The translations under genes were made by a program, and so were the position numbers. A DNA stretch of 64,000 bases from Pilaira anomala (taxonomy: Eukaryota > Mucoromycota > Mucoromycetes > Mucorales > Mucoraceae), in contig JAIXMQ010000010.1 in assembly GCA_025716855.1 (NCBI GenBank), positions 228,501 through 292,500 of the forward strand, read 5' to 3'. Positions 11,733 to 25,128 of this stretch are shown piece by piece. The notes under the pieces were generated by a model. It had not been told where the DNA came from. It was given only the letters and a program-made list of their open reading frames with translations, and ran no database searches. Each line of letters begins with the position of its first letter. Position 1 is the stretch's first letter.

Positions 11733-11906
11733 GAAAACAGTAGCCTACAGTTATCATACATACCTTCTTCTGAAAAGATGATAAATGAATACGATGCCAT
11801 GTACCAACAGTCCATTCAATCCTTAAAGAATGCTACAGATGTAGTAATCACAAAAGAACAAGAAATACAAGCTCTTAAAGCAGAAATACAAAAATTAAAA
11901 GTGTAA
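10913..11906 (+). CDS. Abraxas/FAM175-like MPN-minus protein (BRISC/BRCA1-A scaffold homologue)
   Basis: In animals Abraxas proteins are catalytically inactive MPN scaffolds that pair with the K63-specific deubiquitinase BRCC36. Five exons (10913-10990, 11060-11153, 11214-11505, 11559-11654, 11741-11906) give 241 residues. The N-terminus has MAYSIRISGTVLSSLLYDCANS, then EGFFLGVLSS, matching the family's SG...F.C..N....EGFLLG pattern. The signature VGYFKFRRQTD aligns with animal GWY[KR]FRR. A later STHTYEFSF segment aligns with the family's STH.LEY. The C-terminus (INEYDAMYQQSIQSL onward) is the expected coiled coil. There is no JAMM zinc motif, as in Abraxas. A 30-nt T run precedes the last acceptor. 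The gene ends 135 bp before the Dhr2-like helicase on the same strand. Identification rests on remembered family motifs. Confidence 0.78.
11701..11730 (+). repeat. poly-T tract in the last Abraxas-like intron
   Basis: About 30 consecutive T residues upstream of the acceptor at 11740; it serves as an extreme polypyrimidine tract. Confidence 0.9.
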
Positions 11907-12041
11907 AATTAATGCAAACGAGATTTTTCCCCTTTCTTGCGTGACTTGTAAAAGGACTTTTTTTTTTTTCTTTTTTGACAATTTAGAAAAAAGTTACTTC
12001 TATCAAATTTTTTTTTTTCACTCTTTATAATAAACAGTAAC

Positions 12042-14282
12042 ATGAAAAGAGTAGTTAATTTCCAAGAACAAGATCCTTCTGCTGAGGAATGGGAATTTAA
12101 AGACACAAAAACTGAAAATAAAAAGAGAAAAAATAACCACCGAGAAAAGTTTAATGCCAAAACAAAACGATTAGATCATGACGAGTTTATTAAAAAGAAG
12201 GAAGAAATGGCAATATTCAGAAAGCAGTTACCTATTTATTCTGGCCGTGAGGCTATTGTCAAAACCTTGGAAACAAGTGATACAGTGATTGTAATGGGTG
12301 AAACGGGTAGTGGCAAAACAACTCGTAAGTAGTCTATATTCAAAAAGACGATTTTTTTTTTTTTAAAAAAAAATAAAAAAAAAACTAACATATCGTATCA
12401 GAAATCCCTCAATATTTAATCGAAGCTGGATTAGCATCTAGTGAATTAGGTGGTGTAGCTGTGACTCAACCTAGAAGAGTAGCTGCTGTCAATTTAGCAA
12501 AACGTGTTGCAGAAGAAACAATGACGAGATTAGGATCAAAAGTGGGTTATACAGTCCGTTTCGATGATACCTCCAGCCCACAAACTGTCATTAAATACTT
12601 GACAGATGGTATGTTATTACGAGAGATTTTATCGGATGAATTATTATTGCGATACAAAGTCATTGTATTGGATGAAGCGCATGAACGTACATTAAGAACA
12701 GACATGTTATTCGGTATGATTAAAAAAATTCAAAAGATTCGACTGGAAAGACAAGGAGAAGATGGAATTTTACCTTTAAAGATTGTGATTATGAGTGCTA
12801 CTTTAGATGCAGAAAAATTCAGTGAATTTTTTAATAATGCCAAAATTTTGTACGTATCAGGTCGTTTATATCCTGTCGATACCATGTTTACTGTCGAACC
12901 TCAAGCAGATTATTTAGATGCTGCATTAGTTTCCATCTTTCAAATTCATGTCAATAACCCCAAGGGTGATATCCTGGTGTTTTTACCCGGTCAAGATGCC
13001 ATTGAAAGTTTAACTACTCTTGTGAATGAATATTCTGCTCAGTTACGTCCTACACAACAAAAATTATTAGCTTGTCCTTTATTCGCTGCATTACCCCCAT
13101 CACAACAACAAAAAGTATTTGATCCTGCACCGGAAAACACAAGAAAAGTAGTTCTGTCTACTAATATTGCAGAGACCAGTATTACGATTCCCGGTATTAA
13201 ATATGTAATCGATTGTGGATTAGCTAAATTACGTGGATTTAATCCTAAAATTGGTGTTGAATCCTTGTTATTACATCCTATCTCAAAGAGTTCAGCATGG
13301 CAAAGAACAGGTCGTGCAGGAAGAGAAGCTGCAGGTGTATGTTATAGATTATATACTGAAGATGCATTCCGTGATTTGGAAGATGATACCGTACCTGAAA
13401 TTAGAAGATGTAATTTAGCTGCCGCTGTGCTTTCATTAAAGGCCTCAGGTGTTGATAATGTACTTGAATTTGATTATATGGATAGACCTTCACGTGCATC
13501 CTTAGTACGTGCTTTAGAAGAATTATATGCCTTGGGTGCAATTGATGATAGTGGCCATCTTTCAGAACTTGGTAAACAAATGGCAGAATTTCCTTTGGAT
13601 CCTACTTATTCTAAGGTATTGATTCAATCAAAAGAATATGGTTGTTCTTTGGAAGTGATTGCAATCATTTCATTATTATCAGTAGACTCTGTCTTTTTCA
13701 CACCTTCTGATAAACGTGAACAAGCAACAGAAGCCAGAAAGAAGTTTATTCATCCTGATGGTGATCATTTAACTCTTTTGAACGTACTTAAATCATACTG
13801 GGAAGTAAAAGGAGATGTTGAGTGGTGTAAAGAAAATTTTATCAATAACCGAAACATTAAAATTGCAATGGTAAGAAAGAAAGAAAGAAAGAGAGAAAAA
13901 AAAAAATTCTCGGGAAAAGTAATGATTTACTGATAAACATATTTAGGAAGTACGTGATCAATTGATTCGTTTTTGTGAACGTATTGATATGGACCCAAAA
14001 AGTTCATGTGGATCAGATACAGACAATGTACTCAAATGTTTCTTGACTGGATTCTTTCAAAATACTGCATTATTACAGCCAGATGGATCTTACAAGAGTG
14101 TTGCAGGCAGCCAAAATGTCAAGATCCATCCTGGATCTGCGATGTTCGGTAAACGTGTAGAGGGTATTTTATATAATGAACTCGTCTTCACTACCAAACA
14201 TTACGTACGTGGCGTTTCCGCTATTCAATCTGCTTGGTTACCTTTAGCTGCCCCAAAATACTTTAATAATGTGCGATCATAA
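12042..14282 (+). CDS. DHR2: DEAH-box RNA helicase, DHX33/Dhr2 type
   Basis: Nucleolar DEAH/RHA helicase; yeast Dhr2 and human DHX33 act in small-subunit rRNA processing. Three exons (12042-12324, 12402-13870, 13947-14282) give 695 residues. Visible motifs are GETGSGKTT (I, split by intron 1), TQPRRVAA (Ia), the DEAH box, SAT (III), TNIAETSIT (V) and QRTGRAGR (VI). They are followed by the winged-helix/ratchet region and an OB fold with KIHPGSAMFG. The N-terminus is short and Lys-rich (KNNHREKFNAKTKR), consistent with nuclear localisation. The assignment over other DEAH helicases rests on the C-terminus (SAWLPLAAPKYF) and the TVRFDD motif, as in DHX33. No unusual residues are seen. Confidence 0.88.
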
Positions 14283-14886
14283 AACTAGACTTATTACATA
14301 ATAAAATCATACATTTTTTTTTTTATGATATTCTTATTAAAATTTATAAACTTATATTATATATTATTTATCTTGCTAACTAACGATAGTAATAAAGTGA
14401 AGTTTTTGTTTTTCATCCATAGTTACAAATATATGTGGGTATTTTTGTTCTAACTAGTTACGGTCAATAGTTGAATGCAATTTTGAGATATTAGAAGAGG
14501 GGTTGCTACTTTACCAGAGATATTAATAATATCATCGTTGCGTTTTGTTTTCTTTCCTTGCAGTCTATGTATCAATTTTTGTTTTGGTGGCCTTTCTCTC
14601 AAGCTTCTAATGAAGTAAGGGTTTTATTTCTTTATGCAACTGAATATTTATAAAGTAATGTGACATTTGAACAATCTATATCAATATAATCTGTTAATTC
14701 ATTTTTTTTTCATACCTCTTTCAATTGAAAATCTCTTTAAAGACAACTACGACTATAAGTTACAAGTAGCTATTATACGAGTTAGATATAGATAATTTTA
14801 TTATTATTAGTTATTAAAGAGTTATCAACTTAACCCTTTGCTTGTTGATTGTTTTTACTTTTGGATATAACAATCCGTTAAATATG
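14283..14886. other. intergenic region
   Basis: 3' flank of the helicase gene. It is AT-rich with no gene seen. Confidence 0.4.
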
Positions 14887-15400
14887 CTAGTTGTATTGGC
14901 CTTTTTTAAATGTCTTGCCTTCTTCATAAGTCAATACTACTTCAAATAGAGTGCACTTCAATTCAAGATCTGCTATCTTATTTTTTACAGAAGAAAACAG
15001 GCGAAAATTTTTTTGCTTTAGTATTTGCACCATGATTTTTTCTTTTTTTGGCCATTTTTTTTTTTTTATAACCACCACGCTATAAATAAAGATTTATTTT
15101 ATTAGTACGAATTAAGATGAAATTAAATTAATTGTATAGTAACTTACAATATCTACTTCAGTTTTCAAACGATTAAATGTTGCGCGAAACATCTCGAGCT
15201 GATTATCATTAATATATGAATTCCCTTGAGATCTTTAAACTTCTTGACAATTAGCTTGGTTATATCAAGATTACTCGCAAAAGTAACACTTGAGAAATCA
15301 AGAATTTGTAGGTTTAAAAACCTGGCAGGATACTGAGAGTATCAATTTTTTCCTTCGAAACTAAAAAAAATAAAACTGTTTGTGTGCCATGTGAAAAAAA
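14887..15400 (-). pseudogene. probable gene remnant of the unnamed family, copy D
   Basis: On the minus strand an upstream part (about 15400-15150) encodes broken frames such as ILDFSSVTFASNLDITKLIV and FRATFNRLKTEVDI, ending at a good donor (GTAAGT, about 15148-15143). An acceptor near 15083 leads into a frame containing ADLELKCTLFEVVLTYEEGK. That segment aligns with CTLIEAIFTYEEE of the copy at 3765-3835. The spliced structure suggests a true gene family rather than chance. At least one frame break is needed upstream, so this copy is probably decayed. Function not recognised. Confidence 0.4.
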
Positions 15401-16091
15401 AAAAGTTGCATAATGGAGGAGGGTTGGGCATTTTATAATTAAGATAAGTTGATTGGTTGAATTTTTCCGCTAAACAAAACCTTGACTATCGTATCACCGT
15501 AATGTAGCAGCAATTTCAAAAGAGCTTGTTTTTTTTTAAAAAAAAAAAAAAAAAAAAAAACTAGATGATGGAGTTTCCCGTATTAGGAAATTCAGGTGAG
15601 CGATGTTTTTAATTTTTATTATTACCGTCAAATGTGGGAAAAAAAAAAAAGTGCCATGAAAATAGGACCGGGTGATTTAATTAAGCAGGATGAAAGTTTA
15701 AACAATGACATATCAATTTACTAAATTGAGAGAGATAAAGGGGGAAAAGGGCTCCCGCCTCTGAAAGGGAGGCATGACACGGTATGTGTATATCACGCAC
15801 TCCTCAGTTAAGTAAAATCTCAAGGAGTAAGACTTTTTTCAACTAAGCTGGCCATGTTGGTAGTCATGCATAACGAACAGTGTAGTATGTAGTTTTATAA
15901 CGTTTTCATTATTTGATAAGTCTGGGCCACCATGTTATGCCGGACTAAATAGGTTGTTTTTGTTTTATAAATTGTCAAGTTACTCAAGTTTCATTTAATA
16001 TAAAATGTTATTGACGTCATGATGTTTGTTATTAATATGAGAGAGAGAGAGGTATTTATTTACAAAGAATGAGATGATTAAGTATTATAAT
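15401..16091. other. intergenic region
   Basis: Contains an A-run at 15540-15560 and a short GA repeat near 16037-16050. No gene seen. It forms the 3' flank of the NIPA gene. Confidence 0.4.
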
Positions 16092-17365
16092 TTAAGTGTA
16101 GGATGGATTCTTATTATTGTTATTATTGATTAATCTAGTTGTTTCTGTATCTTCTTCGGTAATAACATTATTTACAATATTTACTTCTTCTTCTACTAGT
16201 GAATTAACGGCAGAAGAGCGCCAAGAAATCAATAGTACGCCACAAATGGTGATTGCTACACCTAACATGACAAGTAAGAGTTGCCACCATCTTAATCTAT
16301 CCCATTGATCATAATAGACTAAGCCATTAAATAAACAAGAGACATTAAATGTACAAGAAGAGAGTGGTATTAAAATAACAGTATCACAAAACTGTAAGCC
16401 CTTATTCAAGTAATACAGCTTTAAAAAAAAAAAAAAAAAAAAAAAAGTGTTAATTTCTATAAATAATTATATATACAAACGATGCTAACCTGTAAGATGG
16501 CTGTCAATATCATCATAATTAAAAGTATCCAAGTAAGCGCATAATTAAGTTGATTTTTTTGGTGTACGACAGTCAAGATGATTAATTCGAGACCACTTTT
16601 TGCAAATAAAATGGATTGACTACTAATGTTTCCGGATAATACACCAAAACTAATACCAATGTACTTTTTAAGGTCTTGCATCGAAACCCATTTACCAATG
16701 AATTTTCCTATATTATTTGGTTGTAATGTAGCTGATTCCATCAAATGATATAATCTTTCGAAATAATGGGTTGCTAATAAGCCGATCAAGATGATACATT
16801 CTAAAATACTGAAATAAGCAATAAATGCAGGTTTTTTGTAAAGTCTGATCAAGTCATTAATGTCATGGTCTGGTTCAGGTATAACACCAAATAAACCAAC
16901 GAGTAATGCGCCAATAACAATTAAACATGTGCCTATTAAAGATGTATATATATATATTAGTTGGTCGTATGGTGAAAAAAAAAAAAGGATTTTTCTTTTT
17001 TGTTTACCTATTACTGTCTTTGTTAAGAATGGGTCACCCAACACAATTTTAGCAGCAATTGCATTAAATACAAGACCCATTGCTCCGATTGGGGCTAGTA
17101 TGACAATTGGCAAATAACCGATAGAAAAGATAGAGCCGATAATATTTGCTACAAGAAAAGTAGTAAAACTAGTGACCCATAAGGGTCTTTTAAAAGAGCT
17201 TATACGTTGTTCAAAAGGAAGTTTGTCATTCAAAAGGTGCGATTTCCTTTGAAATGCCATGGAGAAAGCTTGAACTAGATTAGTGACAACTGAAACACCG
17301 ATACCAATCCAAAATTCTTTCGTATAAGCTTTATCTCTATCTTCTATACTTGATAAATAATACAT
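16092..17365 (-). CDS. NIPA-family magnesium transporter (DUF803)
   Basis: Multi-pass membrane protein of the NIPA/DUF803 family, which moves Mg2+ across plasma or endosomal membranes. Exons on the minus strand are 17008-17365, 16490-16932 and 16418-16092, giving 375 residues. The family hallmark IVILAPIGAMGLVFNAIAAK is present in the first exon, and joining exons 1 and 2 restores KTVIGTCLIVIGALLVG. About nine hydrophobic segments are visible. The tail (NSLVEEEVNIV..., then a poly-Asn run) is hydrophilic and likely cytosolic. The start is the ATG at 17363-17365, giving an N-terminus of MYYLSSIEDRDK ahead of the first membrane segment. It lies 129 bp downstream of the GRASP gene on the same strand. 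Confidence 0.88.
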
Positions 17366-17494
17366 TTGAATTTTTATGTAAAAAGCAAAATTAAAAAGAA
17401 GAAAGGAAACAATAAAATCATGTTGCGCTTTTTAATTTTATTCCAAAAAAAAAAAAAAAAAAAAAAAAAGAGCCTTGTTTTTAATTGGTTTATT

Positions 17495-18661
17495 TTAATC
17501 TTGTTGTGTTGATGGAGAAGGAGGAAGTAATGTTTGTCTAGCTTCTTCTAAATGATCAGGTACAACTTCATCAGGTGAACTAAAGATAGTATCGCTATAA
17601 GTAGTTGTATTTTGTTGCTCTGTATTATTATTATTATTATTATTATTATCATTATTATCTGTCTCTTTCTTTCTTCTAGGAATACGATGTAATAATCCAT
17701 ATCCAACATCACAACCTAATGATCCATTGCCTCCCCATTCATGATTAGGAACAATAATACACTAATTCATTATAATATCATTAGTAAACCCACATTTTTA
17801 AGCATTTAAAACTTACTTCTCTGCAGCTATCCCATTCAGAATTATAAAGATAAATTCTTAAAGGTTTACCAAGATATTCTTCAACTAATGTATAGAAATC
17901 ATCTTCATTTCGTAAAGTCATGTGTGGACTGCCGATAATATAATCAGAATACGGAATAATACCTGCCATTTCAGCTGGTGAGTTAGGAGATACATCCAAC
18001 ACGTGCCAAACATTCTCTCCAGCACGCTCAAATGAACAAAATCGAATAGAACAACCTATATATAATATAAACAAGTTTTAACATCTTTTTTTTTTTTGCC
18101 TGTAGTATATATGTATACGTGTTTACCAATTAAACTCTTTTCGTTAGGATCGTCAGGATGCCAATCTTTACTCGGTGTTAACGTAACTTCTGCAAAAGTT
18201 GTAATTAAAAAAAAAAAAAAAAAAGAATAAGTTCTACACGTAAAAGTCATATACACTTGTAAGAAAAAAAAAAGGGGGTGGGGGTGGGCGGGAGACACTT
18301 TACCACGAAACGATTGTTCTTTACTAGAGTAAATACCTAACGGTAAAGGTCTACCCTCATATTCTTGTAATGTAGTTAATAAAGTTTGACTATCTCCGTT
18401 ATTCTAATAATAAATTAACAACATTGTTTTCTACTTTCAAAATATAAAATAGAATTTACAAGTGGAATGCCATTGATATTGACAATGTAATCGAAAAATT
18501 GTTCAATTCCTGCGTGGAAAGCGGGTGAATTCTCTTTGACCTGTTAAAACAATGTCAGTCTGATAGAATAAAAACAAAACAAAAATAGAGTATTACATAA
18601 TATTTACCTTTAGTACATGAAAGCCATACTGTCCTTGTTCAGAACTCTGCGCTCCTCCCAT
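17495..18661 (-). CDS. GRH1: Golgi reassembly stacking protein (GRASP55/65, Grh1)
   Basis: Peripheral Golgi/ER-exit-site protein with two PDZ-like GRASP domains, involved in Golgi architecture and unconventional secretion. Six exons on the minus strand (18608-18661, 18460-18540, 18304-18403, 18127-18189, 17817-18055, 17495-17761) give 267 residues. The start [10 protein letters not shown] places Gly at position 2, the usual myristoylation site. Domain 1 contains [18 protein letters not shown]. Domain 2 contains [17 protein letters not shown] and ends with [20 protein letters not shown], the conserved family signature. The C-terminal tail is short, with a poly-Asn stretch encoded by a TTA/TAA-type microsatellite (17629-17650). 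It lacks the long Ser/Pro-rich tail of animal GRASPs. Confidence 0.93.
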
Positions 18662-19365
18662 TTACGAATATATTATGTATGAGAAAAGAAGAACAAAAAA
18701 AAAAGGGTGATTGAAAGCCAGAATAAAATCGTAATAAGAGTTTTGAGCAAGTTAGTTTATTCGGTTTGGGAGTGGACATTTACTTTCAGTAGCACAGACT
18801 ATTAAAACGCGGGATTTTTTTTTTTTTTATAATGAAAGGTATTATTATGTACATGTAAATGAAATATCAAAGAATAAAAGAGGAGTTATTCTATTATGAT
18901 GTTTATTTTTACATTTATGAATTGAACTATAAGTATAGAAACTTCCTGACAACTTTTGTCAGCGCGTCTCAATACTTTTTTTAGAGCAGCATGAACTTGA
19001 TATATGTGCCATTACTAAAACTATTTTGGTGGGGAGTATGTAATTCCAAACTGAACCCTTCCATTTCTAGATTATAACAAGTCTAAATGCATCGTATCTC
19101 TTTTTTTTTTTTTTTATCCCCAATGTGGTATAAGAAGCAACAACATTCAAGAAATAAAAGATAATGCTAATCGTTTGTGTGAGTGAAATCATCTTAATAG
19201 GAACACAACATACAGTGTATACATTTTTATTTGAGCCAATAAGGATTGAACTTTTTATTTCTCCTTTTTTTTTTTTTTTATTTATATACGCATACAAAAA
19301 AAATATTTTGCTGTAAAAAAAGAAGGTTTCCTTTCTTTCTTTTACTTTCACTTTCACCTCATCTC
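18662..19365. promoter_or_regulatory. divergent intergenic region between GRASP and the HTH/SANT gene
   Basis: About 700 bp separating divergently transcribed genes, so it must hold both promoters. It has T-runs at 18816-18828, 19101-19115 and 19265-19278, and a CT-rich leader (19325-19360) just before the downstream ATG. No specific operator recognised. Confidence 0.4.
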
Positions 19366-20400
19366 ATGACGAAAAGTAAAATACGAGATTCACCAGAAGC
19401 GAAACGTTGGCTTATTATAGGAGCGTATCAAGCTGGAGCTTCAGAGAAACATGTGGCAAGAATATCAGGACTTTCGAAAACCGCTGTTCGTAATATCATA
19501 TTAAATTATCAACGTACGGGTACACCTTGTATACCAAAAAAGATACCCAACAAAAGTAAATAGAAAAAAAAAATTAAGTATATATATATATATATATATT
19601 TAAAATCATGCATATGTAACTCTCTCTCTCTCTCTCTCTCTCTTTATATATATATATATTGTATAGTTAAACAAAAGTTAGTAGTAGAATATGATGATAA
19701 TGGAGAAATAATTGATACGGATGATGAGGATGAAGTACAAGAAATACTTCCACCACCACCAATACCAACTCAATCAACAAAGAAATCAATTACAAAAAAG
19801 AAACCTTTTGTTTCAATAAGGAATAAACCAAAATCAGTCACTACTAAAGATATTATAAATTATGCTATGGATCAAATGCGAATAACGGATAATAACCATA
19901 TCAACATAAGTGCTCAAAAACTTGTGGAAGAGGTGAGAAAAAATTCTCTCTTTTTTTTTTTATATATAATAAATATATAAATAAATAAATAACAAATATA
20001 GTCTACGCCTGAATGGAATAAATCGCATCAACAACAACAACATAAATACCCTCAATTCAATCATAATCAACAACAGCATCAACTTCAATACCAATTCCAA
20101 TCTGCTTCTTCTTCTTCTTCTTCTTCTGCTTCAAATCAACCTACTTCTACTACTACTAAAAAACGATTACCACCACCTTCTAAATATGATCAGAATATTC
20201 GTGGATATGAATTATGGACACATGATGATGATATGCTTTTATTAAGTCATGTACTTCATCATTTACATGGTGGAGGTTGGAATGAATTAGAAGTAAGATT
20301 TGAAGGCAGACATTCTGCTAGACTTTGTTATGATAGATGGAAACATCTAAAGTCTAGACTATTAAAAGGAATTACCGATAAGCCCAATACGCCCTGGTAA
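19366..20400 (+). CDS. DNA-binding protein with transposase-like HTH and C-terminal Myb/SANT domain
   Basis: Three exons (19366-19555, 19667-19932, 20002-20400) give 284 residues. Residues about 5-55 (SPEAKRWLIIGAYQAGASEK... to RNIILNYQRTG) form a homeodomain-like helix-turn-helix of the Tc1/IS630/paired type. The middle is acidic (DTDDEDE), then Pro/Lys-rich (LPPPPIPTQS) and Gln/Ser-rich. The last 60 residues (YELWTHDDDMLLLSHVL onward, with RHSARLCYDRWKHL) look like a Myb/SANT module with its spaced Trp residues. The start is the first ATG after a CT-rich leader; an upstream in-frame ATG would add a low-complexity hydrophobic run. It is probably a nuclear regulator. No transposase catalytic domain is present. 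Targets unknown. Confidence 0.7.
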
Positions 20401-20458
20401 CTATAGTAACGTATTATGCTTTATTTTTTTTAAAAAAAAAAAAAAAAAAAATAAAGAA

Positions 20459-20490
<32 letters not shown>

Positions 20491-20502
20491 CATATTACTT
20501 TA

Positions 20503-21789
20503 TTATTGCATGATACTTTGAACATGTTTAACAAATGTAGGTGCAATCTTTGGAATAAGTACAAGAGTAGGTCGAACGATAGTAGATTCATGAGCAGCTA
20601 AATTATCAGCAGATTCATTACTGTTTAAACTCTCTTCATCACTTTGATAATCTACTTCTACCATATCGTTTAATACACCCATCACTTCCTTATTTTCAGG
20701 CAAGAAATTAAAGATTTCCTCATTATCAGCAACATCATTTGTACTCATTAACTTTTGACGTTTACGTTCTAAATGTCTTTGTTTACGACTATAATGATAT
20801 GCACATAAAGCATCAATTTCTTGCTTTAATACAGGTATATCATCACCTGTAATACCTGCTTCTTCTGTAATCTTTTCAATATCAATACGAGTTGGGATAC
20901 CGTGAGAAACAAATGAGAACAAGCTATCAACATAACCTAATAAATTATCAAATAATTTACTTTCATCTTGTGCGTGAACACCATGTACAAATTGATAAAA
21001 TTCAGCTTCATGGTTCTTAACAAGATCAATGAATGGTTGAGCTGTATTCGTTGCATCTTCAACATCTAATTTATCAACAATTTCAATCAAATCATTAATA
21101 AATCCTGCAACGTGACCAATGGTATCACCAATATTAGCTGCCTTATAGACTTGAGCTAAAGGTTCATAAAATATAGCAAACAAGTCTTTGATTAAATCAC
21201 CTGTAGCACCTTGGAATACCAAAGACATCATGGATTCTTGTTCTTGTTTACGTGCATATAATATCCATAACTTGTAAAGATTTTCAACTAATGTTCTTGC
21301 TTCTACTTTACCAGGTTGATTGGCAAATGCTACCTTGATAATCTGTTGAGGACTCAAGACAGGTTCAATCTTGCTATTCTTTAAAAGATCAAGTGTTTCT
21401 TGAATAGGTGTTGTTTTACCTAAATCTAATCCTTCAGGTTTATCACATTTGACTGCATTCGCTACCTTTTGACAAAGTGCTGGGTCATTGATCTTGGCTT
21501 CAAGTTCTTCAATATCCTTTTGCATATCCTTTGATTGTTCGCTCATATTGGCCAACATAATTCTCTGGAAAAGACTTTTACCGCCAAAAGGTTGAGCTAA
21601 GAATAAATCTAAAACTCCCTTGACCATAGAAAATGGATTGGATAATTTCAAGATTTGAGCGATTGTACGATAAGGCATTAGAGAATGAGTACGTTTTAAG
21701 TTGGCAATATTTTCTACAGAGCTATCTGAAGTAACAAATTGAGTATGAAGTACAAAAGCAAAGCTATATAAAAGAGTGTTCATGTTTAG

Positions 21790-21828
<39 letters not shown>

Positions 21829-22984
21829 GAGCTTACTTAATTCTACCCCATTCAAAGGCTTTTTGTAATTCAACAGGTAACTTGTCAATAGTTTCAGTGG
21901 ATTTAATCACCTCAAAGATTTCTACTAAACCATTGGGTTTCATAATTTGACCCTTCAACATATCTAATAAACCATCCAATTCAACAATCTTTTTATCCAC
22001 TTGTGCACGGAATCTCTTTTCTTCATCCAAACGATTTTGATCCATCTTGTGACGGATATCAGCATCCTTTTGTTCAGCAGGAGATAACTGTAAAGGTTCA
22101 TTCAATAAGAAGTCACGGAAAATGGTACTGTTGGCCACAACAGGGTCAGAAGATAAACGACGTAAGAAAGAACGCAAGATGATACGATCCTTTTCACGAT
22201 GCAAATGTTGACTTTCTTTATCACTATAAGAAGAATCACGTGCTTTACCTGGTACACTAGGTAACTCCAAGGTAGGAAAGGACATTTTGAGATCTTCGCG
22301 GAGTTGACGGAATTGACCATGACGTCTTGCTACATAGATAGTAGGTACTGGTGCTTCTCCTTCGGGTACAACCAAATTGGTTTCAATAATAAATTCAGAA
22401 TGCAAATGTTGTCGAATTGTACGTACTTCACTCACATCTCTTACAGTGATTACATTTAAACGTAAACCATTCATACCAATCCATTCTAAATAATTTTCTT
22501 CACTTTCAAGGTGAGTCATACTCAACTTGTTTACTAAAGATTCTTCTTGTTCTTCATCATTTGAATCAGATTTACTGATAGGTGCTAAAAGGTCAATACT
22601 TTCTTCCTTTCCTTGTACTGTCTTGATACTAGCAGAGAGTGAAATGATTAAAAGTTTTTCAATCTTGTAAAGTAAAACGCGTCTTTGAGAATCTCGAGCG
22701 GATTTAGGTGCATAATTATCGAGCTTAAGTTTACTGTATTCGTCTAAAAACGATTGTAACTTGATCCAAAAGTTATTTTCATTTCCTTTCTTGAGTAAAG
22801 GAAATTCTAATACAAAGTGTTGAGTAAGATATTGTAAGAATGGGTATTCCTTTTTCGTTTCGGCTGTAGGTTGAACAAGACTTGAAAGTTGTGTCGACTT
22901 TTTAAGAATTTCAACTTCTTTATCCAGTTGTTGAGAGATTAATTCTCTTTTAAAGTAATGTAGTTGTTGTGGTGATAAATTCAT
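20503..22984 (-). CDS. PX-domain protein with PXB and DUF3818 regions (Lec1-like)
   Basis: Two exons on the minus strand (21837-22984 and 20503-21763) give 802 residues. The N-terminal ~130 residues match the PX-associated (PXB) region. A PX domain follows at about 185-300, with RRHGQFRQLREDL and later HREKDRIILRSFL as phosphoinositide-contacting basic motifs. The C-terminal half (GKSLFQRIMLANM, SMMSLVFQGATGDLIKDLF) corresponds to the fungal DUF3818 region. Yeast YPR097W/Lec1 has this architecture and acts in lipid organisation at membranes. The single intron (21764-21836) is mostly a TAA trinucleotide repeat. The protein has no signal peptide and no clear membrane segment. Assignment to the family is good; the cellular role is inferred from yeast. 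Confidence 0.78.
21790..21829. repeat. TAA trinucleotide microsatellite in an intron
   Basis: About 13 TAA units filling most of the only intron of the PX-domain gene. Confidence 0.9.
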
Positions 22985-23290
22985 GTTGAGAGAAAAAGAA
23001 GAAGAAGAAGAAAAAGAAGGAAAAGGGAAAATAACAACTTTTTTATATATTTCGTGAAACGATTGCGGCTTTTTAACTAAAAGTCCTTATTGTTGTATTT
23101 CAAGCGTCATTGCCCTTTTATCCGTTTACGGCCTTTCAGTATTTCCCGCCAAGACAAAGCTGTAATTATCTCTCACATGTAAAATGCATGCTTTTCTATT
23201 TGTGTATAATAAATCTATTTTAAAAAAAAAAAAAAAAAAAAATTCGATAATAATGATAATTACTTTTTATTTTTACTATATAAAATCCTA
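22985..23290. promoter_or_regulatory. intergenic region upstream of the PX-domain gene
   Basis: About 300 bp between two minus-strand genes. It holds the promoter of the PX gene and the 3' end of the kinase gene. A GAA-rich leader (22990-23030) precedes the ATG. A 20-nt A tract lies at 23222-23242. Confidence 0.4.

Positions 23291-25128
<1,838 letters not shown>

Noticed and set aside
10913..14282. Functional pairing of the Abraxas-like gene with the adjacent Dhr2-like helicase
   Set aside because: Close tandem spacing (135 bp) alone is common in this compact genome; no shared pathway is known.
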